A stretch of 12,500 nucleotides of DNA, taken from Chromera velia. Lineage: Eukaryota > Sar > Chromeraceae. The DNA is taken from contig JAHBMJ010002632.1 in the NCBI GenBank assembly GCA_018398765.1, positions 142,977 through 155,476 of the forward strand, written 5' to 3'. How positions within the stretch are numbered: the stretch's first letter is position 1; each line of letters begins with the position of its first letter. Below, in pieces: positions 1-8,647 of this stretch. The notes beneath the pieces are model-generated. The model was not told the DNA's origin, did not search any database, and was given only the letters and a program-made list of their open reading frames with translations. The position numbers and the translations under genes were made by a program.

Positions 1-258
1 GGGGGGGATGACTCAGGTAGTGAGCCAAAATTTGGGAGAGCCAAAATATGTGCTAGTTCCCCTGCTTTCTGGAATTTCACATAATTGAATGAAAGACAGC
101 GTCGGGAGAGAGAGAACAAAAAACGAATAAACAGCACGGACTCGAGAAGTGTAGAGAGAGAGACTGATTGAATTCGGCCCAGGAAAATGGAGAACGTCCT
201 TTCTCCCTTCGCATCTCTCTCTTTTTCTATTTCAGATCAACCCGATCGATCGATCGAC
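1..258. other. No gene seen; flank downstream of the acidic-protein gene
   Basis: This stretch lies beyond the TGA stop at 259-261 of the minus-strand gene and presumably contains its 3' UTR and polyadenylation region. It opens with a run of seven G and has GA-rich patches. Nothing in it reads as a supported exon. Confidence 0.5.
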
Positions 259-474
259 TCACTCGACGATGTCCTGCGCCCTGTCGAGCATTCTCCTTCT
301 CAGCGAGAGAATCCTCTCCCGCAGAGGGGCCAGCTGGGGATATTTGGTTTGATCAAGAAGGGGCGTCTTCCGCTTTCCAAACACATTCGCAAAGTCAACT
401 TGGGCAGAGTCGCCACTGCCTGCGTCACCCCCGTCCCATCTGCACACCCGGATGTGGAAAGCACTCACACACAC

Positions 475-513
<39 letters not shown>

Positions 514-2220
514 AGAGAGAGCTAGGGTGAGAGGGAGAGAAAAGGAGGGAGGGAGACAAAAGAGAGGGATAGAAGGAGTGAGGTAGAGGACTTGCAAGAG
601 ACAGCCAGTCACAAGGAACCGGAAAAGGGGAGAGAACAGACTGGAGGTGGCAGGGAGAAAACAGAGAGGAAAATTCCAGAGAAAGCATTTCGCTCTTTCT
701 AACTATGAGTAAGTACATCTTGCTGAATTAGTGCACTGACTCATAAAATGATCCCGTAAAGTCTGCAAGCACTTTGCTTTGCTTCTCGATTTCAATCTCA
801 CTTGCTTGATGAACAAGGAGGGGCAAGACTGCAGGCACACTTCTTCCCCCCCCCTCCTCTTCCTCTTCTGGTTCTAACCGAAACCTCCCCCCATTTCCCA
901 TCTCTTCCTCCTCCTCCTCCTCCTCCTCTTCGAGAAGCTCATCTTCATCCGATCCTTTGAACCTTGTGTTCCTCCGACGGCTTCTCCTTCCCTCTCCCTG
1001 TACAACCACTCTAGTTGCTCCCGCTTCTTCGAACATGTCTGACTCGTCTTGCTCCTCTTCTGCTTTCTCTTCTTCCTCTTCCTCTTCCTCTTCCAGCTCC
1101 ATCAACCCAGTCTCTCCTATGTCCTCCTCCTCCTCATCCTCATCCTCATCCTCTTCTTCTTCATCCTTCTCCATCTGTTTTATTTGCGCAAGCTCTTCGT
1201 CAGAGGGCATTCCCAAGTCCGTCCACATCTGCTCATTCTGCCTCAGAATCAGAGACTGCAGTCAGCCAATGGACGAGCAACAAAGAAAGACACACAGAAG
1301 ATAAACAGACTTAGTCGACGGTCCAGCAAGGTCAGAGGGAGGGAGGGAGGGAGGGAATGGACAGGTGAAGTCAGCAAGTCCAGCTCTCGCTCCCAGTCCG
1401 TCTAGGTTATTTCACATGGGGGGGAAATTAAGTCGGACATCAGGGGATTCATTCGAGCTTTTCTCGCAACCGCATAGCCAGGCCTATCTCTTTTCCATTC
1501 ATCATTCATCTTTCACTTGATGTGATAATTCCCATGAGGCGCTTGCACGGATCTCTCCAACTAATTCAGAGACGCACCTTCACATCGTAGAGGTCCTCTA
1601 CCATCCTACCAAAGTAGGCCAGATCCCGAATGCTCACACTGCCCCCAGCCTCTGCATTCATTCACTCACAACCCCATCCCACACTCAGCCTGTCAGTCGG
1701 GCAGAGAGAGAATTCAATGCAGAGGTACTGACTGAGTCAGTCGATCATCAAGCGAATAAATGAGTGAGTAAACGTGAACGAAGCAAGGAAGGAAGAGTAG
1801 AATAAAACACAGCAAGCAAACCGGGAAAAAGAGGAAACAAGAAGGAATGCAAGATAAGCTCGGTTCAATAATTCAAAAGCAAAGCATTCCAGCCCAAAAC
1901 GAGAGCCGTCCAACCTCTCCAGCAGCCCCCTCCTGACCAACCCACTCACTGACCCATGTGCTCAATGAAGTCCCGATAGTCCAAGTCAGACCGAAACAGG
2001 GGCGTCTCCATACATCGTTGAGCTTCCTTCACCTCATCGTACCTGAGTGAACTCAATCGCAAAAACGCAAAATGGTGCGTTTTCTTTCCTTCCACCCGTT
2101 ACTCATCAACGAAGATCCCTCAAGGCCGGAAAGAAAGACAAAAGGCCAACAATGGAAGCAGGCTGCGTTTATTGTTTCTCTCTTTTTCCTCTTCTTTTCT
2201 CAGTGGAGAAGGCACACAGT

Positions 2221-2251
<31 letters not shown>

Positions 2252-3103
2252 GCCCTCACCAGGAGGCCAGATGGGGTTCCTCCCACCCCTTCGGGTGCCC
2301 CCCCCCCAGCCGGAAGCAAAGCTGTGAACCTGAGAACGCCACACACACACGCACACAAGCTTGCCACCCAACTGACCATTCGTTGATGTCCTCAATGTTG
2401 GTGGCCATGTTCTCCTCATGGATGCTCTCCTTCCCGGGCCATGTCTGACAACAGTCCCTCAGCTTCTCCTCAACCACACCAAAGTCCAGGGAATCATGTG
2501 TGCGCTTGGTGAGGTCCAGCTGCGCAGTTGGGGGAGCGTGGGGGGGTGCATGTCAATAGGGGAGGGGAGGGGAGGGGCAAACTAGGCAGGGGAGGGGGGA
2601 GGCTGGAGTGCCCCCAACGTGTACTGTTGCAAAATGCCTTTCAGTCGAGGGAGGAACGGCGGGAAGTGAGGATGCATACGTAGCAGCAAAAAGAAGACGT
2701 GCATGGGAGCGGGAGAGAAGGGGGTAAGAGGGAACAGATTAGAGGAGACGGGACGTCAGAAATCCGAAAGCCGAAGGAGGAGACAGACAGCATGCAGCAA
2801 GGGCCGGCAGAGGTCAGAGGAGAGTAGTACTCGTCGTCTCCTCTCCGCGGTTTGACTCACGTTCAGTTCTGGTTTCTTTCCCTTCTGTTTCCTTGACGCA
2901 TCCCATCCAAAAGTTGCAGATCTGTACTTTCTTGACATCTCTTTCATCGCGTGTTCGCGACTGATTGCATCATGGTCCGTCTCCCAAAGCTTTGCTGAAA
3001 GCGTCACATGGCTGTGCTGGCGTGTGTGGGGAAGGACAAATGCACGACCCGCTTCAGGCGCTGCCAAGAGGGCCAGCACACCTGCGAGACAGGGCCCACT
3101 CAT
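259..3103 (-). CDS. Six-exon gene for an acidic, probably plastid-targeted protein of unknown function
   Basis: Exons in transcript order: 3103-2861, 2519-2377, 2042-1954, 1651-1578, 1255-741 and 439-259, giving 414 residues with a TGA stop. Donors are GTGAGT, GTCAGT, GTCAGT, GTGCGT and GTCAGT. All acceptors are CAG, and the phases (0, 2, 1, 0, 2) all join. I start at the ATG at 3103 because it gives a signal peptide (residues 1-21) with GRA|FVLP at 19-25, as in ASAFAP-type plastid leaders; an in-frame ATG at 3175 lengthens the leader and weakens it. Residues about 40-210 form a mixed soluble region with motifs such as TFGWDAS and EDINEWYDEVKEAQR. Residues about 214-312 are Glu/Asp-rich tracts, encoded by GAG/GAT triplet runs and interrupted by a basic RRSRRR patch. 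Residues 356-414 form a basic helical tail ending in LSLRRRMLDRAQDIVE. I recognise no family. The exon structure is strong; plastid targeting is inference. Confidence 0.8.
440..740 (-). other. Intron 5 of the acidic-protein gene, with a (UG)n tract near its 3' splice site
   Basis: The intron starts with GTCAGT at 740 and ends with TGTGCAG at 440. If it is retained, translation stops at a TAA (728-730) only 10 nt inside, giving a 358-residue form without the last exon. In the transcript the CA repeat of the plus strand becomes a UG repeat whose near end lies about 26 nt upstream of the acceptor. Confidence 0.75.
466..512. repeat. (CA)n microsatellite
   Basis: A 47-nt CA dinucleotide tract interrupted by one G at 479. 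It is intronic and is read as (UG)n in the minus-strand transcript. A purine-rich GAGAGG/GGGA stretch follows on the plus strand to about 680, which supplies a pyrimidine-rich stretch in the transcript. Confidence 0.95.
1336..1356. repeat. (GGGA)n short tandem repeat
   Basis: About five GGGA units inside intron 4 (1256-1577) of the minus-strand gene. In the transcript it is a CCCU-rich tract. Confidence 0.9.
2223..2250. repeat. (GACA)7 microsatellite
   Basis: Seven perfect GACA units inside intron 2 (2043-2376) of the minus-strand gene. Confidence 0.95.
2559..2577 (+). repeat. Perfect GGGGA repeat, G-quadruplex-type motif
   Basis: Four GGGG runs are separated by single A bases, the classic pattern for an intramolecular G-quadruplex with 1-nt loops. 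It lies in intron 1 (2520-2860) about 40-60 nt from the acceptor. The plus strand is the template strand for this gene, so the RNA carries the C-rich complement and the tract may simply be an extended polypyrimidine tract. Confidence 0.85.
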
Positions 3104-3651
3104 GGTTTCACAGGGGAGGAGACGGCTGAACACTTTTGCTTTGGGATGATAACCGCATTGCCAGAAAAAACGCACTCAGTGGCAGCAGCTTGTTTCACAG
3201 CTCGCACTCGCCTCTATGGGACCGTTCAGAATTCTGCCCTATCAGTGTTTTTGGGATCACTCTCCGTGTTCTCGCATCCGTCCTCGTGTCTGATCTTGAC
3301 TCAGAACTAACTTGAAGGTCAGGCACATCGCCAGGCGATCTCAGGCGTGCCATATGCATGGCATGCCGGCCATTGCCGGCCCGCGCCCGCGGGCACGGCC
3401 GGGGTCATTCGGGCCATTTCGGGCCCCCGGCCTTTGCATGCACTCTTATTAAGTCTTCATGTGAGGAAGCAATGAGGAAGCATCTTGAAACTCCTTACAT
3501 TCAACGGTCCAGAAAGCACTTTTTCTTCTCTTCTTCACTTCTTGTGCCTGATCGTGCCAGGGATTGCGTAGTGTTTGAATGCTCCTTCGCCTGAAAAGTT
3601 GAACCGGTCCAGCTCTGGAGACGGAGACAGAGAGGGAGACGGAGACGGCTC
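3104..3651. promoter_or_regulatory. Divergent intergenic region, probable bidirectional promoter
   Basis: These 548 bp separate the start codons of the two divergent genes, so both upstream regions must lie here. No TATA box can be assigned with confidence. The central part (3350-3440) is strikingly CpG-rich and palindromic and is bounded by ATGCAT/TGCATG motifs. A GAGACGGAGACGG-type purine repeat sits at about 3619-3648, just before the UPF0598 start. Promoter function is inferred from gene orientation only. Confidence 0.5.
3355..3440. promoter_or_regulatory. CpG-rich block of nested palindromes between the divergent genes
   Basis: It contains GCATGC, two GCCGGC palindromes (3365-3370, 3375-3380), a GCCCGCGGGC palindrome near 3384-3393, CGGCCG, and two near-identical TTCGGGCC units. 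ATGCATG at the left edge and TGCATGC at the right edge frame it. It could hold paired binding sites or an unmethylated CpG core. Confidence 0.45.
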
Positions 3652-4792
3652 ATGCATCTAGTCATGCCCCCAATGTTGAGCGGACTCCATCATCACCTGC
3701 GTTTTGGCAGACGTTGGACCTGCAGGCAGTCATTCACACATGCAAAAAACCTCAGAAGGTTTTCGCCTAGGCCCGCATCGACTTCCTCCCCTGTGAGAGA
3801 GTACTTTTACTTTTTGGACCATCATGGACAGTGCGTCAGTCCGTCTACATGCCTTGCTTTTTATTAATACAGCACATGCCAAGAGAAAAAAAGTGAACCA
3901 GTGCGTCCTGTTAAAGCAAAAGGAAATTCTTCGATCGACTCACAGCTTGGGCAAGACAGATGCCCAAGTATCTCAGCCCCCCTCTCTGTCATGCGTGATT
4001 CGTCCTTCACACTTTCAGAGATTTATTCGAGTTCTGCATTTTTTTGTGTTTCCGTCGGCTTGGAGAGTCTTTCTCTTGCTCGCACCGGCTATTTAAGAGG
4101 AGACTTCCAGGCCCTTCCCTTCCCGCCAGGCCCTTTTTTTCGAATTTACCAAAAGAAATTCGGTTCTATGTGCTCATCACAAAGTTCGGTGCAGCAACGA
4201 CGTTTACCGCTCCAATGTCCAGGTCTATGCGTGAGCTCCAGATGCCTCTTTTGCCGGGCAATTGGTCGTCGAATGTGTTCGTATAGTGCAGAAGAGTGCC
4301 CGCAAAATGTCAAGTAATTGCAGTGCAAAGTGACTTTGCAAGCCATCTGGAAACACACTCCAGTCAGGCTAAGCCTGAGAGAGTGCATGGGTACGTGACT
4401 CTTCGCCTTCCTGCTTCTCTTTTCCTTTCAGATTGTTTCTGAACGATACGAAGCAAAAGAACTTCACGACCTGCTTCAACGAAAAAAAGTTCCTCAACTT
4501 CTTCTTTCGACAACTCCGCCCCAACACAACAGGCCAGCACGCCGAGGAGTTCCCTTTCGTGTCTCCCTGCGGGAAGGAGATAAACTTCCTCCGGTCAGGC
4601 TGACAGGCTGCATGCCCCGATGATCGAGCAAGAGAAAAAGACTCAACTCAGGCAGCCAACTAATTGACCTATTGAGAGCTCGTGCTGCACGAAGTTTGAA
4701 GGAAGGCCGTCACTGCATCCCCCCAAGGGACTTCCTTCCGGACACACACGGGCAGGCTGAGTCATGCATACATCTTACTGACTGTCTCAGTG

Positions 4793-4838
<46 letters not shown>

Positions 4839-5514
4839 GTTTTTTTTTTCTCGTTCTCTCTTGAGACTCCCTCTTTTGTTTCCCCAGGCTGTTTGTTTCG
4901 AGAGAGTGCGCAAGTTCCGACGTCCGGCCTGAAGTCTGCGTGGAACGTCGTGAGCGTGTGCATGCCTCGACCCCGTCATCTGAACGTGAATTAAGTCGCG
5001 TGCGCGTGTTGTCTTTCCGCTCTTTCGATCCGGGTCTTGCATGTTGGCAATTTGGTTGCAGCTTTGTTTCTCTCTGCCAGAATGGTTTCATCGCACGTCA
5101 ATGATGGTGTTTTGTCCTTAATTAATTGACTGCAGGTCCATGCCACGCCCATGCATTCATGGATTCATACCTGCATGCAGGTGCGACGACACCCCGATCG
5201 TCTACACCGGCCTGAGGGAAGAGCCGGACGGCTCCCACAGTCTCGTCTGGGCAGGCGACTTGACGGCCCCATTCGATCCATCCAAACTTTTCATATCCCA
5301 ACGCGGCAGACTCTACCACCCTGCGCCGGGGGCCTCTCGGTCAATGGCAAAGACGACGAAAGATGACACGAGCGCAGGCCCTGCGGAGGTGTCGTTGATC
5401 CGCTCGTCCATTGCCTCGTCTCTTGAACAACTTTTTGAAGAAGAGTCTCAAGAAGGAACGTTCAAGTTTCGATGGAAAGGATCAACCTTTCCGGTGCATC
5501 TACTGCGTGACTAA
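3652..5514 (+). CDS. UPF0598 family protein (C8orf82-like), three exons
   Basis: Exons 3652-3830, 4432-4593 and 5181-5514 (TAA stop) give 224 residues, close to the usual ~200-220 of UPF0598 proteins. Donors are GTGCGT and GTCAGG; acceptors are TTTCAG and ATGCAG. Both junctions are phase 2 and rebuild Q60 and R114 inside conserved motifs. Family hallmarks in order: YFYFLDHHGQLFLND (51-65), KNFTTCF (69-75), PFVSPCGKEINFLRCDD (101-117), GRLYHPAPG (156-164), SLIRSSIASSLEQLFE (185-200). Residues 1-48 are rich in Arg, His and Ser with almost no acids (for example LHHHLRFGRRWTCR), which suits a mitochondrial presequence, although the start codon is not proven (ATGs also at 3664 and 3673). The biochemical function of the family is unknown to me. 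The gene is head-to-head with the acidic-protein gene and its stop abuts an abrupt AT-rich block. Confidence 0.92.
4797..4834. repeat. (TC)19 microsatellite
   Basis: A pure TC tract of 38 nt in intron 2 (4594-5180) of the UPF0598 gene, followed by a T-rich run. Arg/Glu-rich frames read through it on the minus strand are artefacts. Confidence 0.95.
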
Positions 5515-6620
5515 GTGCGTGACGTAAGTTCAAACGTAAGTTACGTAACATAATTGATTCTAGAATTACTTCGCAATGCAACTCCTCTTGATATTGATAT
5601 GCATGCTACAAGCCCTTTGTTTTATTCATAGTTTCATCGTTTTGTATAGAACTAATAGCCTAGCTAATAGCATACCTTCATTGAATTATTTGTAAATTGC
5701 CCTAGGAATTAATTGCCACACACTGCCATATGTTTAAAGTTGTTTTCGAAAATTTTACTTTAGTTAAAAATAATTGTTCACGATCTTTCATAATCCTTCC
5801 TTCCCTTAGTCCAGGCTTTAGTACAGTATCAGAGTATATATATATGGGTGGAGCTACCCTCTGTTTCTATTTCCATTTCTGCCCTAGCTAGGCTTTAATC
5901 CATGCAAATGCCCCAGTGGGGCCTAGGTCGAGGGATCAAATCTATGCAGGAAATACTAGGTTTGCCAGAGCCTATATGGCTCACCGGCTTTAACCTCATA
6001 CATCATCATCATCATCATATTGCACTCTACTTAAAAAATATTTCAGACAACGACCTCATCTTTAGCTTTTAATCATCTTCATCTGACATTGTCATCATTA
6101 CTATCTAGAGATCTTATTGACTTAAAGTTTGTTCCTAGCATCTGGCTTATACGTCTTTCATCTCTTCCTTCTGTCCTGGTTACTGCTCTCGCTGCTAGCT
6201 CTCTCTCTCATGCGACCTCATACTTGACGCTCCTCTATCCGAATGCCTTCTTCGGCATTTGCTAAGTACTTCCTACCCGTCAGTCATGACCAGCGCACTG
6301 CCTACTCCTCCTCTAGATCATCATACTATAGTAGAAGTTGTATATAATTAATGTTTTTTAACCCGGTTCTAGACCCGCTTAATATAAAGAATTAATCTAA
6401 ATTTAAAAGATTGATCGATGACTCAGAATTTCTTTTTTTTTTTCAAGTTAATCAAACTAATTAAAATTCTAATTAGAATTAATGTAATGCTTCCTAGAAT
6501 ACTTCAAAAATCTATAGTGAAAAATAAAAGATCTGACGTGTTTAGACTGTTTAAATTTCAAAAAAGGATCATCATCATCATACACCATCGTTATCTGCCT
6601 AGACTAGTGGGCTAGCCTTC
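5515..6620. other. AT-rich block without a recognisable gene
   Basis: Base composition shifts sharply right after the UPF0598 stop, to AT-rich sequence full of TAATT, CTAG and TATA. It opens with three ACGTAA units (5522, 5534, 5543). It holds a TATATATATA stretch near 5836, (CAT)6 at 6001-6018, a second ATC/CAT cluster at 6567-6581 and an AATGCC/GGCATT hairpin at 6242-6259. The first part may be the 3' UTR of the UPF0598 gene. The rest could be a degraded element; no protein motif was seen. Confidence 0.55.
6001..6018. repeat. (CAT)6 short tandem repeat
   Basis: Six perfect CAT units in the AT-rich block. A related shorter (ATC)n cluster lies about 560 bp downstream. Confidence 0.95.
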
Positions 6621-7256
6621 GAGGCTTCCAACGTTCGATCGGTAAGAGACAAGCTCAGTAGCCCTCCCCCAGAGGAGAAAGCACATGCAAAAACATGACA
6701 AATGACCCCCAGCGGCTCAAAAGAGGCTTATCCTGAACTATGAGAAAAGGTTAGCTTTAAACGCTGGTCTGTAGGATTAAAAGGTGGCCGGGGGGAGCCA
6801 AGCTACCCGCCTTCTTCTATCCTATCTCTCTCTTTTTCTCTTTTTCTTTATTCTCTTTACTTTTCCCCGACTGGTGTTCGAATACTGGGGGAAACTCACG
6901 CTATCACAGCCGTCCTGAAGTGCTCCATAGCGGGTGCATACGTGTGACTTGCCGTCTTGACCCAGGTGGAAAACCCCCATCGAGTCATGCCCCCAGATTT
7001 TCGCCGTCTCCTCCGATTTTCTTCTTTTACACAGCACCGCCTTTTTAAAAACTAGCTGCAGCCATGAGCGCGGCTTGTCTGGTCGGCATTGAAGGAAGGG
7101 GGAAACCTAGAAGGCTGGCATCTACCCCCAGGCGTGCAAAGTTACGGGCACCGCCGTATTTGCCATGGTTCTGGATCTGAGTAGAATAGAGAGCCCAGCT
7201 TGCAGGCGTCTCCTCAGTTGGTTGAAGCTCTAAGGTTGTTGTAGGTGTTTTACTTC
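6621..7256. other. Region flanking repeat copy 1, with possible gene remnants
   Basis: Between the AT-rich block and repeat copy 1 I see no complete gene. A minus-strand frame (7030-6820) reads AKIWGHDSMGVFHLGQDGK in clean codons and reaches a GTGAGT donor near 6901, so it may be an exon. On the plus strand a 37-codon ATG frame (7064-7177) and a shifted frame reading CKVTGTAVFAMVLDLSR (7135-7185) are also codon-like. These strands cannot all be right, and no family was recognised. Confidence 0.3.
6904..7030 (-). pseudogene. Possible orphan exon or gene remnant
   Basis: The frame reads SEETAKIWGHDSMGVFHLG and continues as QDGKSHVCTRYGALQDGCDS, then meets GTGAGT, the same donor type as in the confident genes. 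Upstream I find no clear start codon or strong acceptor, and downstream no partner exon. It may be a fragment of a mobile-element gene or chance. Confidence 0.25.
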
Positions 7257-7729
7257 CTGTGGAGTCCTACCCTGTAGCACTGCCCTTTGAGCCTTCGCAT
7301 GCACCATGACTGAGTAAGCCAACATGCCGCGCCACATTCCGCCGCCGTGCTTTGCTTCGTACGTGTCGCGCGCGCATCGATCGAAGTCGAGCCTGACCTT
7401 CACAATGTTCACATTCAAGCAACATGTCACTTGAGCAACAGATAGGATCATTTAAGACTAATGTCTGTTTATCATAGATCGGGAGTCTGAGACTTTGAGA
7501 GAGAGGAACAGACTCTGTCAGTGAGAGAAGCATTAGTAGAAATTGTGCAATGATAGAATAAATCCAGCTGATTAGAATTCCAGATCGCTCTAAAGCTAAA
7601 CCTTCTGTAAACTGTTGCCTGAATGAGTGTTGCTCACGTTCCTTCTTTAAAATTTCCTTAAGGTTCTTGTCCTTGCTTTACCTTCTGTTTGGACGCCATA
7701 AGGTGGCTGGACAGGGGGGACAAAGCATT
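7257..7729. repeat. Dispersed direct repeat, copy 1 (473 bp)
   Basis: It aligns end to end with 11588-12054 in the same orientation. By manual alignment there is one 6-bp indel (TCAGTG present here near 7518-7523) and about 33 substitutions, roughly 93% identity; all but one are transitions. Similarity starts abruptly at CTGTGGAGTCC and stops abruptly at ACAAAGCATT. A minus-strand frame (7451-7230) reading NIVKVRLDFDRCARDTYEAK and GGGMWRGMLAYSVMVHAKAQ is open in both copies, but many of its differences change amino acids. The element family is unknown to me. Confidence 0.93.
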
Positions 7730-8647
7730 GTGGTGAACGCTCAACTCGATGAGTGTCGACTTTCGTATACCTTTTGTGATAAAGATCAGATCTGTCTCTT
7801 TACGCAACAGTTAGAAACCGATTGCAACGATATGGGCACGGTCAGGCAAAGACCGTGAGTGGGGGAATTCAGCGTCCCCTTGCATCCTAAGCTGCCTAGA
7901 GCCCTCTTTCGGATATTCCCTTCGAGTCCGATCCTGGACTTTGCCTTTGTCTTGGGTGGAGAGCCCGAAGATCGTTGGAGGTCGCCAAAGCAGGTAGTGG
8001 AGACGTTGCTTAGTGTTGCTCATACTTTTGAGGAGCTTGACTTCATTGAGACCGCCACCTACAAGCAGATCGCAATTCAAACGGCCAGTCGAGTACTTTC
8101 CTTATGTCTGCTAATTCTGCAACTGTCTCCGTCTTCCGGACAAGAGTCGGTTGATCACCTTCGCTTGTCTTTGATGTTGGTTGCTTGCTTGTCTGCGTGA
8201 GGCTGACCACCTTTGTGGCCTGCAAACATTTCTAGCGTGTCTAGGTCTGCCTGGACTGGTCCTCCGGCAGTGTCCAAATATAAGAAGATGCCCTTCGTCT
8301 CTCCATATGCCTACAATGCTGCCATTTTCTTCAAAGAGAGAGCTTGTCGCTTCTGGCTGTCCGGGTGTTGTGCAGATCGTTCAATGAGTAGCCGTTCAAT
8401 CGAGTGCGTGAGACTCTGCATGCATATTAAACAGACAGAAGGGACAGGTGGCGGCGTACTATATGGACCAACGCAGTGACGGCCGGAGTGCCTGCCGGGG
8501 AAGGCTTTCTGCTCTGGGACCCTGACGTGGCGAGCCTGGAGTAGGAAGGAGGGGGAAGTAAGGAAAGGGTACAAAATGATATCGAGCCTGCCCTCGATGG
8601 CAAGAGAGGCAGAAGGGTCGCGGCAGACCTACCGAGAGACAGAGTAG
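7562..8647 (+). pseudogene. Long frame interrupted only by TGA codons; decayed ORF of unknown family
   Basis: Reading from 7562, the frame has no TAA or TAG until 8645, yet has TGA at 7856, 8198, 8204 and 8477. Its 361 codons would carry about 17 stops by chance. The segments between TGAs read like protein: QLDECRLSYTFCDKDQICLF, then FVLGGEPEDRWRSPKQVVE and ELDFIETATYKQIAIQTAS, then KYKKMPFVSPYAYNAAIFF. Each TGA could come from CGA (Arg) by one C-to-T change at a CpG, which fits the transition-rich divergence of the adjoining repeat. Alternatives: GTGAGT and GTGAGG at the first two TGAs are real splice donors, or the 8477 TGA is the true stop and the part beyond is noncoding. The first 168 nt lie inside repeat copy 1, where the frame shows no sign of selection against amino-acid changes. 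No family was recognised. Confidence 0.45.

Noticed and set aside
425-718. Cys/Val-repeat minus-strand frames
   Set aside because: They are artefacts of the (CA)n repeat in intron 5.
728-730. TAA at 728 as the stop of the acidic-protein gene
   Set aside because: A GTCAGT donor just before it is phase 2, and the exon at 439-259 begins in exactly the matching phase and reads as clean coding sequence to TGA. The 728 stop is better seen as intronic.
957-1405. Ser-rich or Leu/Phe-rich plus-strand frames
   Set aside because: They are shadows of the Glu/Asp-coding GAG/GAT runs of exon 5 on the minus strand.
4710-5091. Arg/Glu-repeat minus-strand frames across the TC repeat
   Set aside because: They come from reading the (TC)19 microsatellite in an intron of the UPF0598 gene.
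6784-6895. tRNA gene or tRNA-derived SINE (GGTGTTCGAATAC resembles a B box; TGGCC upstream resembles an A box)
   Set aside because: No acceptor, anticodon or D stem can be drawn around them, and the spacing is filled by a T/C-rich run.
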